64,000 nt of DNA from Knoxdaviesia capensis (Eukaryota; Ascomycota; Sordariomycetes; Microascales; Gondwanamycetaceae), in contig LNGK01000011.1 in assembly GCA_001510575.1 (NCBI GenBank), positions 643,459-707,458 of the forward strand, read 5' to 3'. Positions 32,783-43,741 of the stretch are shown piece by piece (the stretch's first letter is position 1; each line of letters opens with the position of its first letter). Below the pieces are notes generated by a model. It ran no database searches. It saw nothing but the letters and a program-made list of their open reading frames with translations, and was not told the DNA's origin. The position numbers and the translations under genes are program-made.

Positions 32783-33224
32783 GTCGGTGCGTGTAAGTCG
32801 GCTATGTACAGTACAGTACACGTAATAGGAACCACCGCGGGGAAATGACCTTGTCGCCGGTTCTAGATGCAGGAATGTTGAGAGAACCGCTACTGCACCT
32901 TCGTGGACCGACGGGGGAGAGGTCTGGAATCAGAGAGCGAGTCTAGAGCGAGAACGGAGGGAGCGGAGGAGTGGCCGAGAGGTCCGCACACCATCAGATG
33001 GTGTGTCCTCCCGGCTCGTCTCCTCAACCCTCATTCCATCTCGGCGAAGTTTGGAGATTTCACTTTCTTTTGTCCTCCGCTCATCTCGCCTCACTTACAC
33101 CCTCGAGCCCAGCACAGCTCTCACGCATTCCTCAGCCGGCCGAGGCTATTACGTCTTCGTATTCCCGATTCAGACCAGACCGATGCAGAGAGCCATAACT
33201 AAGAGCCAGATATCCCTCCCCCAG

Positions 33225-34077
33225 GAGGGTGTTGACACAGGAGGGCCCCGAAATTTGCACCCAAATCCCGCAACTATTGACCAATAGTGCACCGAAATGC
33301 CCCGAGGCACGTCTGTTAGTGGCCGCGCTGGCCGTGGCTACAACAGCCTTAACACCCAGTCAAACTGGCCAGTATCGCCAGAACAAGGCCCCGGTCGGCG
33401 ACGGGGCTGTTGATAGGCCCTTCACCGTTTCAAGTTTTGGCCTTGTTCTCTCAGCCTCGGAGTGGGAACGATACAGTGGCAGATTGCCTGATTCTGGGCA
33501 TTGGCAAGTCTATTGGATGTCTGTACCAGTATGAGCATCACCAGGCAGAGAAGCTGACAGGCCGAGGCAGAGTTGCTAACTCCGCCGATACGCTGTTACG
33601 ATCTTCCAGACACAGCCAGGTCTCACGCTTTTTCACAGAAACACAGCCAGTCTCCCGGTGAAGCGATAGCACCACCAGCTTCACCGTCGGAGCTAGATCC
33701 GTTGTCGCCAGCCAAGCCCGACTACGCTCGCTTCTTGAGTCACCCGGGTCCTGAAGCTGAAAGCCACAAGCCACAAGCCCCAAGCCCAAAAAGCACTTCG
33801 CATCCCCAAAAGCTCGTCTCGAGAGCCACCCCCGACCGGGTTGTCTCGTCCGACCGCTCGCTTCATACTGACGTTCTGCATGGAAGGTTGTTCCCTGGAC
33901 GCCATTGCGAAATGGAGGGGGGGGGGTGTTGGGCTAGGGGACAAGAGTCAAGACCATTTTGAAGGCTTGGCCGGGCAGAACAGCCGTACAACTTCAGTTA
34001 CCAACGAAACTGTCTCTCCAACGGACACGGGGTCGTTGTCGCCAGATTTCATTTCGCACGCCAGTCGAGACAGGTGA
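33225..34077 (+). CDS. Candidate four-exon gene, Ser/Pro-rich C-terminus
   Basis: The model is exons 33225-33426, 33455-33619, 33651-33872 and 33946-34077; introns 28, 31 and 73 nt, each phase 0. The first exon follows a CCCTCCCCCAG acceptor, so an upstream exon is expected; the frame 32903-33202 (LESESESRARTEGAEEWPRG) is a candidate. Exon 2 reads NDTVADCLILGIGKSIGCLY. Exons 3-4 are disordered-looking (SPSELDPLSPAKPDYARFLS; TNETVSPTDTGSLSPDFISH). No domain is recognised. Confidence 0.4.
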
Positions 34078-34674
34078 ATGGGAACGCCGGGCATGTCAGG
34101 CCGAGCGGGCGACAGCTGCTTTTCTGGCGATCGTCAGCCCTGGGGCCCATAAAACCCTTTTAGGAAAACCACACTAGCTAAGTACTGTTCAGTACGTTCA
34201 CCAGAGCTGTTCGCAGAGTTGCCGAGGCCAAGTGGTCGCCAAGACACAGAAATCGGCAGCAAAACCCTGATCGGCGGGGGAGGCAGGCCGACAGAAGCGA
34301 GAGATGGATATAGTAGAGAGTCTAAAGGGGAGGTGAAAGGCCTGGCACAGGGAACAACCTGGAGACTGTGTTAGGGAAAGAAAAAAATAAAATAAAATAA
34401 AACCGCTCAACGTCAGGAGCTGGGTGTGTCTTTCTTTTCGTGGAGACTGTCTAGTATGGGTTTGGCTCCGAGGCCAGTCAATAAACCTGCTCTAGACGAA
34501 CCGAGGCGAAATTGGGGACGCCCCTGGTGGGTTTTCGGATAACCTGCTTGATCCTGGGGTTGATATCTCGCTATTTGTGTTTTAGGGGCATGTGTCTAAA
34601 AAGCATCAGATAAAGGATTCATCATGTGTTTCTAGCCCAAATTGGAGAAACCCAAGAGAAACGCAAGGAGCAGC

Positions 34675-34971
34675 ATGCAGTCATCTGTGCCACTGATATG
34701 GAGTTATCGGAGGATTCTGTCTGGTTGTTTTTGTCTCCTCCCTCACTGCCGGTCCCGGCAGTTCGCGTCTAGGATGTCCCAAGAGGCACGCCAGAACACG
34801 GAGAAAGCCAACACGGGCCAGAAGGCCGAACAAAGGCAAAGGCGAGGGGAGGAAAACGCGGATGTTCCGTGGCGTGGCCCCGGCAGTCCGAGCAAGACGC
34901 CTGAAAGGGTAAGGTGAGTTCTCTTGATTCAGGTATACGAAGAAGAAACCGCCGGGCTGGAGCAAGCGTGA
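34675..34971 (+). CDS. Candidate two-exon gene, 90 aa, with a 24-nt intron
   Basis: Exon 1 34675-34908 starts at an ATG and ends at a GTAAGG donor. The 24-nt intron ends TTGATTCAG, and exon 2 (34933-34971) adds VYEEETAGLEQA and a stop, phase 0. The N-terminus has a hydrophobic patch (RRILSGCFCLLPHC); the rest is hydrophilic and Glu/Gln/Lys-rich (NTEKANTGQKAEQRQRRGEE). The donor and acceptor are both good, but 24 nt would be extremely short for most eukaryotes. Confidence 0.35.
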
Positions 34972-36161
34972 GAGACAGCTGAAAGAAACCGCCGGCCGAG
35001 ATAGCCGGCTTTCGACCAAGAATAGCTTGGCACAAGCGTGGCTCTCATGTTGTTGCTCATGTCTCGTTCCCAGTAGAGGTTATTGCCAACACCATTGCCA
35101 CGGCCCGGGTAAATCGTTGCTCGTTGCAAAAAGGGAATTAGAGCAGCACTATGTAGAGTACTGTATCTAGCCTGGAATCCGTCTGCACATACTGTATATT
35201 TCACGTCTTAATTTGCCAGACTCGACCAGTCACGTTCCACGATCAGGTTTGTTTCTTGGGCGTGTGTGTGCGTTGTTTTCGGGGCTGGACTCTGTTCCTC
35301 CAAGCCCTGGTCCCTGGCCACGGCCACCTTAAACAGATAAAATAAAGTAAGGACCTGCGTTAGCGGACGCGGAAGCCAGTAGTACGGATACACAATGTGT
35401 CCAGAAGCAAGAAGAAAGACCGCCTGCATCCGTGGGTGAAGAGATAAGCTGGCCCCGTTTTCCGTATCTGATAGCCGTGATAAGAACGCCCGCACGCCGC
35501 TGCGAGGGAGCAGCAGCTCTCGCGCCGGCGGCCGGCTGTGCCTGCCCTGCACCACCAAACCGCGAGTGAAGAGAGGCGAAGGACTCTCGATGGTTGTGCA
35601 GTGTACTATAGACTGTGTTATCTCCTGATCCTGCCGCTCCGGCCCTCAGTCCGCACCACACCACCCAGGACTCGCCAGCCCGGCGCCGACGAACAAGAGC
35701 CGCGAGCTATACAACAGAATACACATATATATACAGTACAGAACAGTCCAAAACGCCAGGGCTAGCGCGGATGTCTTCCGGTTCGGTGTTCTCGCTCGGC
35801 AGATAGCCCTCTTGGGGTGCATATTGTGTGCTGCCATTTGCCCTCGCCGTCGCTGGGCATCTTGTCAAATCTCACGGATTCCTTCAGTTTGGTTCCCAGA
35901 TCCCGGCCACTATAGTCCTTGCCCCGTTCTCTGCGGTCGTTCGCAAACCCGTCGACCTTGACTGATGGTTGAGGGCGGGCTAGCAAGCTCGCAACCACCA
36001 GCCCAATCTGGGTGCCCGCTCCGTTCGTTTCTTCTCTCTCTCCCCCGGGAGGGGGGCGTGTTCAAGTCCGTGGTGCTGGTCGCCTGTGTCTGTGGTTCTG
36101 GGAAGGAAACGAGCACTAGGCCGCTCACTTGTTATTCTGTGCGCGGCCCCTCCGGTTCCAC
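34972..36161. other. No firm gene; GTAC-type motifs
   Basis: I see several ACAGTAC/TACTGTA motifs (about 35155-35165 and 35730-35745) and open frames on both strands without clear starts. Nothing else is supported. Confidence 0.4.
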
Positions 36162-36383
36162 ATGGCGGCCCCCTTCCGGACACCACAGCACCAAACACAG
36201 GCCTATCCGCGCCAGGAGCCTGCAGAGCACGCCGCCAGTCCAGACAATCCTCGCAATCGCCCAGTGGCCCCTCACCCTGCCAAGTCCGCACGGCCAGTGG
36301 CATCCGGACACTGCCTGTACTGTAGAGGGTGTGGCTCAAGACAATCTCACTTGGACGGGGAATCCCCGTCGAGCGGGTGGTAG
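36162..36383 (+). CDS. Candidate 73-aa protein, Pro/Gln/Ala-rich with Cys motif
   Basis: A short complete frame whose ATG has a strong context (CCACATGGC). The product is Pro/Gln/His/Ala-rich (RTPQHQTQAYPRQEPAEHAA) and has a CxxCxxC cluster near the end (GHCLYCRGCGSRQSH) that might bind metal. A TTAGGGTTAGG telomere-like unit follows at 36387. Another plus-strand ATG frame (35965-36390) overlaps. Confidence 0.35.
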   Translation: MAAPFRTPQHQTQAYPRQEPAEHAASPDNPRNRPVAPHPAKSARPVASGHCLYCRGCGSRQSHLDGESPSSGW

Positions 36384-36590
36384 GGGTTAGGGTTAGGCCG
36401 GTTTTCTTTGCCCTGCCATGAGGGATCACAGACCTGTGAGATTTCAGTCTTACGCCCTTCCCCCCCCCCCTCCCCCTTCCTCCTTCGACTCTTTCTAGAC
36501 TGTGTGTACAGTACGGCGCAACATACTGTAGTGCTTCGCTAGCAATAGGCTAGATCCTAATCTGGGAGAGGGGGGGCTAGACTGATTGGC

Positions 36591-36794
36591 GTGGTCTGGC
36601 AGGCTGGCACGCTTCTTGATCGTTCATCCAGTCTCTGTGGTTTTCTGGTAACGAGGCCAGTTAGGGAACCTGTACACCGGCTCACCGGCTCACCGGCTGT
36701 GGCTACACAGAGATCTGATTGCTGTTTGCGTCCGAATGCCATCAAAATGAAAGGCCGCGCAAAAAGGGCCTGGACTGGTTCCGTCGACCGTTAG
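36591..36794 (+). CDS. Candidate short ORF over a tandem 8-mer
   Basis: A 67-codon frame starting at a non-ATG codon. It crosses a CACCGGCT repeat of three units (about 36676-36700). The composition is plausible (CLRPNAIKMKGRAKRAWTGS) but nothing else supports it. Confidence 0.2.
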   Translation: MVWQAGTLLDRSSSLCGFLVTRPVREPVHRLTGSPAVATQRSDCCLRPNAIKMKGRAKRAWTGSVDR

Positions 36795-37144
36795 AAAGAT
36801 AATGCAAGATACCGGGACCTTGAGCATCTCGCAACACCAAACACGCCGATGATCCTCTGATCAAGTTTCGCGAGGACACGCCCCCCCTCCATCACGCCGC
36901 GTCGTCGACTTTCCGAAAACCCCCGACGCGCGAAGCCACCACGTCACCCATGGCACAGTCTGATCCCCCTCGCCAGAACGAGGCCTGGAGCTTGTCTTTT
37001 TTTGTAGAAGAACGATCGCCGCGCTGCATGTTCAGTCGACCGAAGAAGGACCTCTGGGCTGAGACGCCGGACACACAGCACAACACAGAGAGATGCGGAG
37101 TAGATGGAGAGACACACGCTGTTTAAAATTACTCCAGGTGCCCC

Positions 37145-37162
37145 NNNNNNNNNNNNNNNNNN
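37145..37162. other. Assembly gap, 18 N
   Basis: Eighteen N flanked by C runs on both sides. The missing sequence is probably poly-C or another hard-to-read tract, and the true length is unknown. Confidence 0.95.
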
Positions 37163-37509
37163 CCCCCCCCGGCGCTCCCGGCTGCAAGGCACTCCGAATC
37201 GGGTTTGCGGACTGGGATGTTCTGAAGTTTGGGAACGCAACCCTAACCTCCATGGTCCTTGTAGTTAGGGTTTCAGTCCCGTGGATGAAAGAGCTCATCA
37301 GAACGACGTGAAATTTTTTTTTTTTTTTCCAGATTACAACGTTATGTGACGAAGGCCCAGCTAGATCGTTCTTTATCGCTCTTCCCTCTCTCTCTTTCTC
37401 CTGTCCTGACGTTGGAAGTCCTTCACTGGATAACCCTCAAACCCGCAACATTGCACACACCCCCCTGGAGACAGCCGAACGACCAGGGCCACACCTACGA
37501 CTAACAGAA

Positions 37510-37701
37510 ATGCCAGTTGCGGGCGTTGAGGCTGTCCTGGCGGACGTGCGCACTGCGATGTCTTTTTTGGTCTGCCCAACTGATAGCGTCTGGTGGGCTC
37601 TGGGGGACCCGCATGTTTCCCTCTCTCTCCGTCTTCCTGTTTCTCGCATAGCCGGAGGACCTGAGTTAGCTTCGCGAGCAGGGTTTAGGGTTATTGTTTG
37701 A
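37510..37701 (+). CDS. Candidate 63-aa ORF
   Basis: A complete ATG-to-TGA frame (MPVAGVEAVLADVRTAMSFL, then WWALGDPHVSLSLRLPVSR) with good hydrophobic-charged alternation. The last codons cross a TTTAGGGTTA telomere-like unit. An antisense frame of 70 codons overlaps. Confidence 0.3.
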   Translation: MPVAGVEAVLADVRTAMSFLVCPTDSVWWALGDPHVSLSLRLPVSRIAGGPELASRAGFRVIV

Positions 37702-37971
37702 ACAGAGCCAGGTGGTGTCTCGGCTGGGGCTTGGGAAAAGCATCACGTAAAAACCAGACCTGGATGCTTGGTGCACGACGTTAGTGGGTTTTCAGCTTAA
37801 ACTCAATCAGGAATGAAGATTCTCTAAGCACCAAGGAACGTCCATACACACACATACTGAACAGTACTGTACACGCATTGCATCTCGTGTGTGTGTGTGG
37901 CCACCCACTAGCTCCGGCGTGTTCTACGGTGCAAAGCCCACTTTCTGCGAGCTTGCTTGGTGCCCTGAGAC

Positions 37972-38376
37972 ATGAGGGTCCTGTCGAGTAGCGGGGTCTG
38001 GCCCTGTCAAGATAGCGGCCGAGGGGAGCACACAGCTCCGGGCCTGGAGACGTTTCCTCATCCTTCCATGAAAGATGAACACCGTTTTCAGCTTTGTGCC
38101 TCGGGGAAATCCGCGGCCGCTTCCCTAGACCTGAACAACACAGACACGCCCCCCCGTTCGACGGGTATTTGGCCCCCCGCGCCCACTTCTCGTATCGTGA
38201 GCGGTCTCTCATCATCAGCACCACGATTGCGGCCCCGGTCTAAAACAAACAAACAAAAACATGGCGGGCGGGATGAACGTCTTCCGTGCATGAGGTCCCC
38301 GCGGCTGGTCAAACACGCACGACGACGTGGGCGGGTTTTTGCGTGTGTTCGAGGTGTGTGGCCCTGGGACGGTTAG
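37972..38376 (+). CDS. Candidate 134-aa protein, overlapped antisense
   Basis: A complete ATG frame with mixed composition: CQDSGRGEHTAPGLETFPHP, SGKSAAASLDLNNTDTPPRS, and a basic C-terminus. The minus strand also carries a 147-codon frame over the same DNA (37781-38224) with equally good composition, so the strand is uncertain. The product is unknown. Confidence 0.3.
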   Translation: MRVLSSSGVWPCQDSGRGEHTAPGLETFPHPSMKDEHRFQLCASGKSAAASLDLNNTDTPPRSTGIWPPAPTSRIVSGLSSSAPRLRPRSKTNKQKHGGRDERLPCMRSPRLVKHARRRGRVFACVRGVWPWDG

Positions 38377-38550
38377 CTGACGATCACCGGATGACAACAT
38401 CGCACGTCTGGCCTAACGCCTCCAGTCACGGACTCGCAGATGCCGGGCCCGGGAAGGGGCCAAAAAAAGCAACCAAACAGAAACATCCAGGTGGCTGGCG
38501 ACTTTTTGTCTTTTCAAGTGTGTTCTAGTTGCTCTTGTTGTGCTCTATCA

Positions 38551-38552
<2 letters not shown>

Positions 38553-38584
<32 letters not shown>
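38553..38584. repeat. (AC)n microsatellite
   Basis: About sixteen AC units between two candidate genes. Confidence 0.9.
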
Positions 38585-38586
<2 letters not shown>

Positions 38587-38794
38587 CCAAGAGTGGGAGT
38601 GTCCTGAAAAATCCGTGCGGAGGGAGTGAGACACATTCGTGGCCGTGTGTGCGTGAGACGGTCAGACACGACCGGGCGCATATACGCACTGGCGCTGCGG
38701 TTCCTGGTCTAAAAAAAAACCAACAGCGGAGTTGTGCTGAAGAACTGTCAATAGGTATATTGGTGATGCATGCATAACATGATGATATGTAAGG

Positions 38795-39052
38795 ATGAAG
38801 TTTTTAGTCTATGCCGTATCCGGCGGGCGAGATGTGGATATAGCTGGTCATCCTCGCCACGTGCCGTCCTCACGTGATGAGGTCGGCTACAAGAACGAAA
38901 GGTGGAATAGACATATGGAGCACAGGACAATTAAAGTCTCCGGATACGGCACAGAGATAAAGGGAATGCCCGGACGGGGAGATCCAGGGAACCAGTGCGC
39001 AGAAGAGCAGGACACGGCCGGCCGCAGCGCTGGGAACGGCGGATTGCTATAA
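38795..39052 (+). CDS. Candidate 85-aa hydrophilic protein
   Basis: A complete ATG-to-TAA frame with strongly protein-like, charged composition: MKFLVYAVSGGRDVDIAGHP, SRDEVGYKNERWNRHMEHRT and GDPGNQCAEEQDTAGRSAGN. The antisense frame here is Ser/Arg/Cys-rich and reads as a shadow. No family is recognised. Confidence 0.45.
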   Translation: MKFLVYAVSGGRDVDIAGHPRHVPSSRDEVGYKNERWNRHMEHRTIKVSGYGTEIKGMPGRGDPGNQCAEEQDTAGRSAGNGGLL

Positions 39053-39561
39053 GTTTGGCGACGTTCGAAACACAAGGCGGCTGATTCACTGGGCGACAAT
39101 CAAAAGCAAGCAGAGCGGTGCAGCGGCGGCAGCGGCAGCGGCGGCAACGATCGGTTGCTGGCTGCTGGAGTTTCAGTGATGTGCTATGGCCCGTACCAGA
39201 GAGGTGAATCTGCGGTATTAGGCGGCCAATACCCATGACTTTTCGTGTTAGCGATATGAACCGGACCTGTAATGTCCCCCAGCTCTTGGTATTGGCACTA
39301 CGAGGACAGCGCGATGCAGGCGTGAGGAGGGAGACGCCGGCCGACACCACAACTTACGACTTCTGCCTCGGGGCAGCAGGACATGCCTGATTCTTAAACC
39401 CAATGTCGGTGTAGCTGAAGACTAACGTGTTTTCTCCCCGGGACGAACCTGGCGGCTGATCGTCGAAACCTGACACGTGATACTTCTGTTGGAGGCTAAC
39501 TGCAGTAAGGCTCGACGCATTCTAGATGCGTCCTCCGTCATCATGACCACACCCACTCCAG

Positions 39562-39825
39562 GGTCTCGACGGAGTGTTTCAGGGCTTCGCGGTGGAGGAT
39601 CACCCCGCAGAGTGTTTTGCAACAGACCAGCAAGCGTGGCTGACCAGGCCGGAGGTGCGCGGCCGCGATGTTTTGGGGACAACCGCGCTTGCGTTCGCTT
39701 CCGGACCCCGTCCTGGTTGGTGTGTCTCCCGCTTGGGCCAGCTAAAAGAAATCCGCTGCGACTGTGGAAATCCGAAGACCCTTCTGCCTTTTCCCGGCTC
39801 CTGGCGCCTTTCCGGAACAGGATAA
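39562..39825 (+). CDS. Candidate exon with Cys motifs
   Basis: The frame follows a plausible acceptor (CCCACTCCAG) and ends in TAA. It reads FQGFAVEDHPAECFATDQQA, RGRDVLGTTALAFASG and IRCDCGNPKTLLPFPGSWRL. An overlapping plus frame (39477-39899) and a minus frame (39422-39874) compete. From 39,900 to 41,020 I see no firm gene. Confidence 0.3.
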   Translation, partial: GLDGVFQGFAVEDHPAECFATDQQAWLTRPEVRGRDVLGTTALAFASGPRPGWCVSRLGQLKEIRCDCGNPKTLLPFPGSWRLSGTG

Positions 39826-41026
39826 GCGCCTGTCGACCGGGATGTGTCGTCTGTTCCCCGACGTGTGTGCGCACCTACCGAGGTGCAATAGAGTACTGAG
39901 TCGGAGTGGTGAAAAAGAACCGGTATACAGCTGGCTTGGAGAGATTGTCGGAGTGTACGGGCATGTGCGGTTCGTCTGAGGCGAAAAAGAAAGTCATTGT
40001 CGCGGTGTGTGTCACGTCACAGGCCCTCCTCGTCTAATTTCGTGTTCTTGTTATCACGGACTCGGCGATGGCTTCACAGTCAGCGGAGATGCGAGGGACG
40101 GATTTCGGTGGAGGACAAAGTGGGGGCCGAAAAGGCAGGGGGGAAGCATAATCGCTGGCCGACGAAATGCCAGAGACGCAGTTCTCCGTATATCGTGGTG
40201 ATGATCTCTTATCTTCAGCTGGCCGTGGAGACACAACTGCGTGCGGCCCCGATTACAGCCGGAGTTCCATCCGGTTCTTGACGCCACGCCGGATTGTGCA
40301 TACACACACTCTCCAGCTGGACACACTGTGTGTGTGTACAGACAATTTCATCCAATCTCGCCGTGAAATTGCATGGCACCAGCACCTTTATGCAGCCCGC
40401 ACAACCCGGTCTTTGCAAAGCATCAAGCCCTAATACTGTTTAAGAGCATAACGCTGTTCCCACAGTGCGCCTGCATGAACTGGTGGCCTCTGCCAGTGTG
40501 GATTTGCCAGCACTATAAACCGTCTGTTATTGCATAAGGGCGATTATGCAGGTACAGGGGCGGGCTTCCTTTCCTGTCTTCTGTTCTGTGCACCTTCCGT
40601 CGTCTGCTTTTGGCGGTGCACCAGACACGTGAGAGTCAGCACTTTTAGGGCTCGGCACCGCGCGGTCGCTAGATTGACAGCTGAGGTTAGTGCACCTGTG
40701 CCCTGACTACTCGGTGAACGGCGAGCCCTGCCTGGTTACGTAAAGGCTCCGACCTTGGAGAGGGCGGACTTCCGCCCATCACCAAAACAAAACCTCACAG
40801 TCTTGGCCTCATCACAGCTGTGCCATCGCCAACGCCCCGCCGATCCCTGGTAGCTCTGGACGGAGTATCTTTCTGTGCCTGTGCCCTCTCACATCTCTTG
40901 CCGACCACGGCTCCAGTAGCCTGTCCGATGATCTCCAACGTGGCGGTGATAGCCGACGATGCGTGGCGACAACGCGGCCGCTGACGATGGCATCATCAAG
41001 CCTTAATTTGCAAGCGACCCAGAAAA

Positions 41027-41476
41027 ATGGCTCTCTGTCTCTCTCTCGAAAAACAAAAGAAAAAAAAGAGCTGGGTGGGAAAGTATCGGTCTCAGGGGAC
41101 TCGCGGGGGACGACCACTCTTGATCCCTCCCAGAGTCCCATCTTTGGAGGGGGGAAAGGCCCTGCCCTGGCTCTCTGAACCAGACTTTGACTCGAGGGTT
41201 TCTACAGGAGTGATCAGGTATCACTGTCATTGTTTTTGCGGTCTGAGTCTTTCCTACTCAAAGTCGCCTCTCCTTCCTGGTTCCTGGACCAATACTTCTG
41301 TCCCCTACCCTGGGCGGTGTTGGGTGATTCGAGAGTTGTCACATTTGCCCATCCATGGTTTCGCTCTCTGTCTGGTCCGCCTCCGTGTCGTCCCGCTCCC
41401 GTCCGTAATGGCTGGCCAGGACCTTTTCTTTTTCTCTCTTTTCTCCTCTTCCCCGATCCGGTACCACCAACAGTAA
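41027..41476 (+). CDS. Candidate 149-aa single-exon protein
   Basis: An ATG in good context (AAAAATGGC) opens a complete frame. It is basic at first (EKQKKKKSWVGKYRSQG), then mixed, with a Cys/His patch (RYHCHCFCGLSL). The plus frame at 40963-41178 and minus frames overlap. The product is unknown. Confidence 0.3.
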   Translation: MALCLSLEKQKKKKSWVGKYRSQGTRGGRPLLIPPRVPSLEGGKALPWLSEPDFDSRVSTGVIRYHCHCFCGLSLSYSKSPLLPGSWTNTSVPYPGRCWVIRELSHLPIHGFALCLVRLRVVPLPSVMAGQDLFFFSLFSSSPIRYHQQ

Positions 41477-41621
41477 TCTCGAAAAAAGAAAACAAACCCA
41501 CCGACAGCCGTCATTGTTACAGCCCCGGCCGCATTCTGTCCCCCTCCCCCGGCCGGCCCCATCACTTCGTGTGTGTTTGCTTGTATGATAATTTTCAGAA
41601 GCGAGAGAGGGGAATGGCCGG

Positions 41622-41849
41622 ATGATCGACACGAACCGTGCCTTTGGCGAAGGCGCAAGAACATTCTGCGGTGCAGCACATGCTGGCACTCTCAGACTTG
41701 GGACGCTCGCTTATCGAATAGGCTCGCACCAGGAAGCTCACACGCAATTGCATTTGGGGGTTTTATCTGCTCTTGTTTCGCTTCTGAAATCCAGAATGAT
41801 TCACCGCCGTCATGGCTCTCGTCCAACACCAGCCCACACAGGCGGCTGA
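41622..41849 (+). CDS. Candidate 75-aa ORF
   Basis: A complete ATG-to-TGA frame: MIDTNRAFGEGARTFCGAAH, then GTLAYRIGSHQEAHTQLHLG and a Leu-rich helix (VLSALVSLLKSRMIH). The composition is balanced and the frame intact. No family is recognised. Confidence 0.35.
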   Translation: MIDTNRAFGEGARTFCGAAHAGTLRLGTLAYRIGSHQEAHTQLHLGVLSALVSLLKSRMIHRRHGSRPTPAHTGG

Positions 41850-41956
41850 CTCAAGCACCGGGGCGCCGCGATTTACCCGGTTCTGCCAACACCCCCCCGG
41901 CCGTTTAGACCAGTGACAGTCCCCGGCACCCTGATATTTCAGTCGCTGCACGAGCA

Positions 41957-42292
41957 TTGCGACAAGTCACTCCAAATCAAGCCTATCCCCGGCCGGGTTT
42001 CCAGATTGCCTCTTTCGTCCTTCATGCTCAACGCTTTTTTCGTCTTCGATATGCCTTGAATCCGGTCTGCAGATACTCTTTTTTTGCTGGCCGCCCTTCC
42101 CGATCCTCTTTGCCAATCGCCCGGATCCTGGCCAGCCGTCTAACCCTCCCGAACCATATCTGGAGAGTCCTCTGGACAAGGCATCGTGTCCCCCAGGCTG
42201 GGTCCTCCACAGCCTCAACCAGGGACGGTGAGCCTGGTCTCCATGAATATGACGGCCATGTCCTGGCCTGGGACAGGCAGGAATCCAGGTGA
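41957..42292 (+). CDS. Candidate 111-codon exon
   Basis: An open frame without ATG at its 5' end. It reads FQIASFVLHAQRFFRLRYAL, RSSLPIARILASRLTLPNHI and an acidic end (RDGEPGLHEYDGHVLAWDRQ). It could be a downstream exon of the preceding ORF. A minus-strand frame overlaps. Confidence 0.3.
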   Translation: MRQVTPNQAYPRPGFQIASFVLHAQRFFRLRYALNPVCRYSFFAGRPSRSSLPIARILASRLTLPNHIWRVLWTRHRVPQAGSSTASTRDGEPGLHEYDGHVLAWDRQESR

Positions 42293-42763
42293 GGGCAAAA
42301 CATGTTGACACGTCGTACTGGGCGATTATATACGATAACCTTGATTCTCTTTTCGGTTTTTTGTCATAGGGACCTCTGCCCTAAATGGAGTCGTCATATT
42401 CGTGGTTTTTTTTTTTTTTTTTTTTTCTTGCGGTGGACACACACGCACACCCATGGAAAACGCAGACCCAAGCCCACCCAACTGTGGATTTTGCATGCCC
42501 CGTCAAACGCCCAGCTCTCTTGACAACCAAATTTCAACCTTCAGATCTGGGTACTCAAGACCACAAAAAAGAAAGCCAAAGAGCCAAAGAGAGGTGAGTC
42601 TGCATATGATCAGTCGCTTCTACGGAGCATGGAAAGTCTTCAAGAGGAGGATATCAGATTTTCTTTTTTGGACAATATCTTTCATTGGGGCCGCCCCAGT
42701 TGAAGATGGGGCTCGGGGGGTGTTACTGGATAAACAAAACGTGCCTCAGGTGGCGGGGGCTGT

Positions 42764-43165
42764 GTGAGAAAGGAGCAGGACAATGTGTGGTGTGCCATAC
42801 TCAGAATGTACCTTTTTCTACGCCATTTGCGCTGCTTGCTCTCTTCCTTTTTGGCGAGAATGCCCCGAAGGACGTCATGGCTTGAGCCAACCGGAATGGA
42901 GAGAAGAGCTATGCAGGGCGTATGGGAGAGGGATAGGGCCCGGACTTGGGTGAGCACTGGGCGCACAGCTAATCGGATTGCTTTTCACTTGCTTCTTCGC
43001 GCAGCTTACACGGGAGACAGAGCTGGCGCTGATTCCAATTGTGTCGATGACAGACTAAACTCCAACAGCACTGAAACTGAAGGCCGGCAATGCGGAATTT
43101 GTGTTTCTAGTTTCTCACCGGAGACCGGAGAGAGAGAGATGGAGACGGGTGCTTTTTTTTTTTGA
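42764..43165 (+). CDS. Candidate 133-codon exon, possibly secreted product
   Basis: The frame is open from a TAA at 42731. An internal ATG at 42806 gives a signal-like start (MYLFLRHLRCLLSSFLARMP). The rest is balanced and acidic (GDRAGADSNCVDDRLNSNST, CVSSFSPETGEREMETG) and stops right after a T10 run, so the C-terminus depends on that homopolymer being correct. This is one of the better compositions in the window. Confidence 0.4.
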   Translation: MRKEQDNVWCAILRMYLFLRHLRCLLSSFLARMPRRTSWLEPTGMERRAMQGVWERDRARTWVSTGRTANRIAFHLLLRAAYTGDRAGADSNCVDDRLNSNSTETEGRQCGICVSSFSPETGEREMETGAFFF

Positions 43166-43347
43166 AGCAAGCTCTAACAGAAGAAGCTAAGGCCAAACAC
43201 GGGTAAAGGACTAGACTTCCACCTTTCCTGTTCCTCCCAAATCCTCTGACAGTGGGAGAATCCTTCGTGGGTCGCGACAGGCACAGGTACAGGCTGACCA
43301 GACCCAAAAAAAAAGATAGAAAAGAACTGTCCTAAAACAGGCACACA

Positions 43348-43350
<3 letters not shown>

Positions 43351-43394
<44 letters not shown>

Positions 43395-43619
43395 CCCTCC
43401 CCTTACCAGGAAAAGAAAAAACGAAAAGGAAAACTTCACACAGACCCGCCCGGACATGAGCCGCGGAAGGATTCGTGGGGATGTTGCTACCTTGACCCGT
43501 GAGGCCCCTGTTTCTTATCGTGGTATATGTGTGTGTGTGTGTGTGTGTGCCTGAGAAGAGAAATATACCTTTTCGCAGGTCTCGACCACATACCACACCC
43601 CAACACACACACACACACA

Positions 43620-43658
<39 letters not shown>
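43351..43658. repeat. Microsatellite cluster: (AC)n, (GT)n, (AC)n(TC)n(AC)n
   Basis: (AC) about 43351-43392, (GT) about 43526-43549, then a compound (AC)(TC)(AC) tract at about 43602-43658. The AC and GT tracts are inverted relative to each other and could pair into a hairpin. No coding frame is credible across the cluster. Confidence 0.9.
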
Positions 43659-43741
43659 GCACTTTCTTGTGTCCAGTGAACCCGGACTGACCCATTGCCT
43701 CGATTGTGCGGCTGCTGTGCCTCGCGCGCGCGCAAGTCTTA

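Noticed and set aside
43174..43695. 173-codon minus frame
   Set aside because: It is built from the microsatellite cluster and encodes Cys-Val and Glu-Arg repeats.
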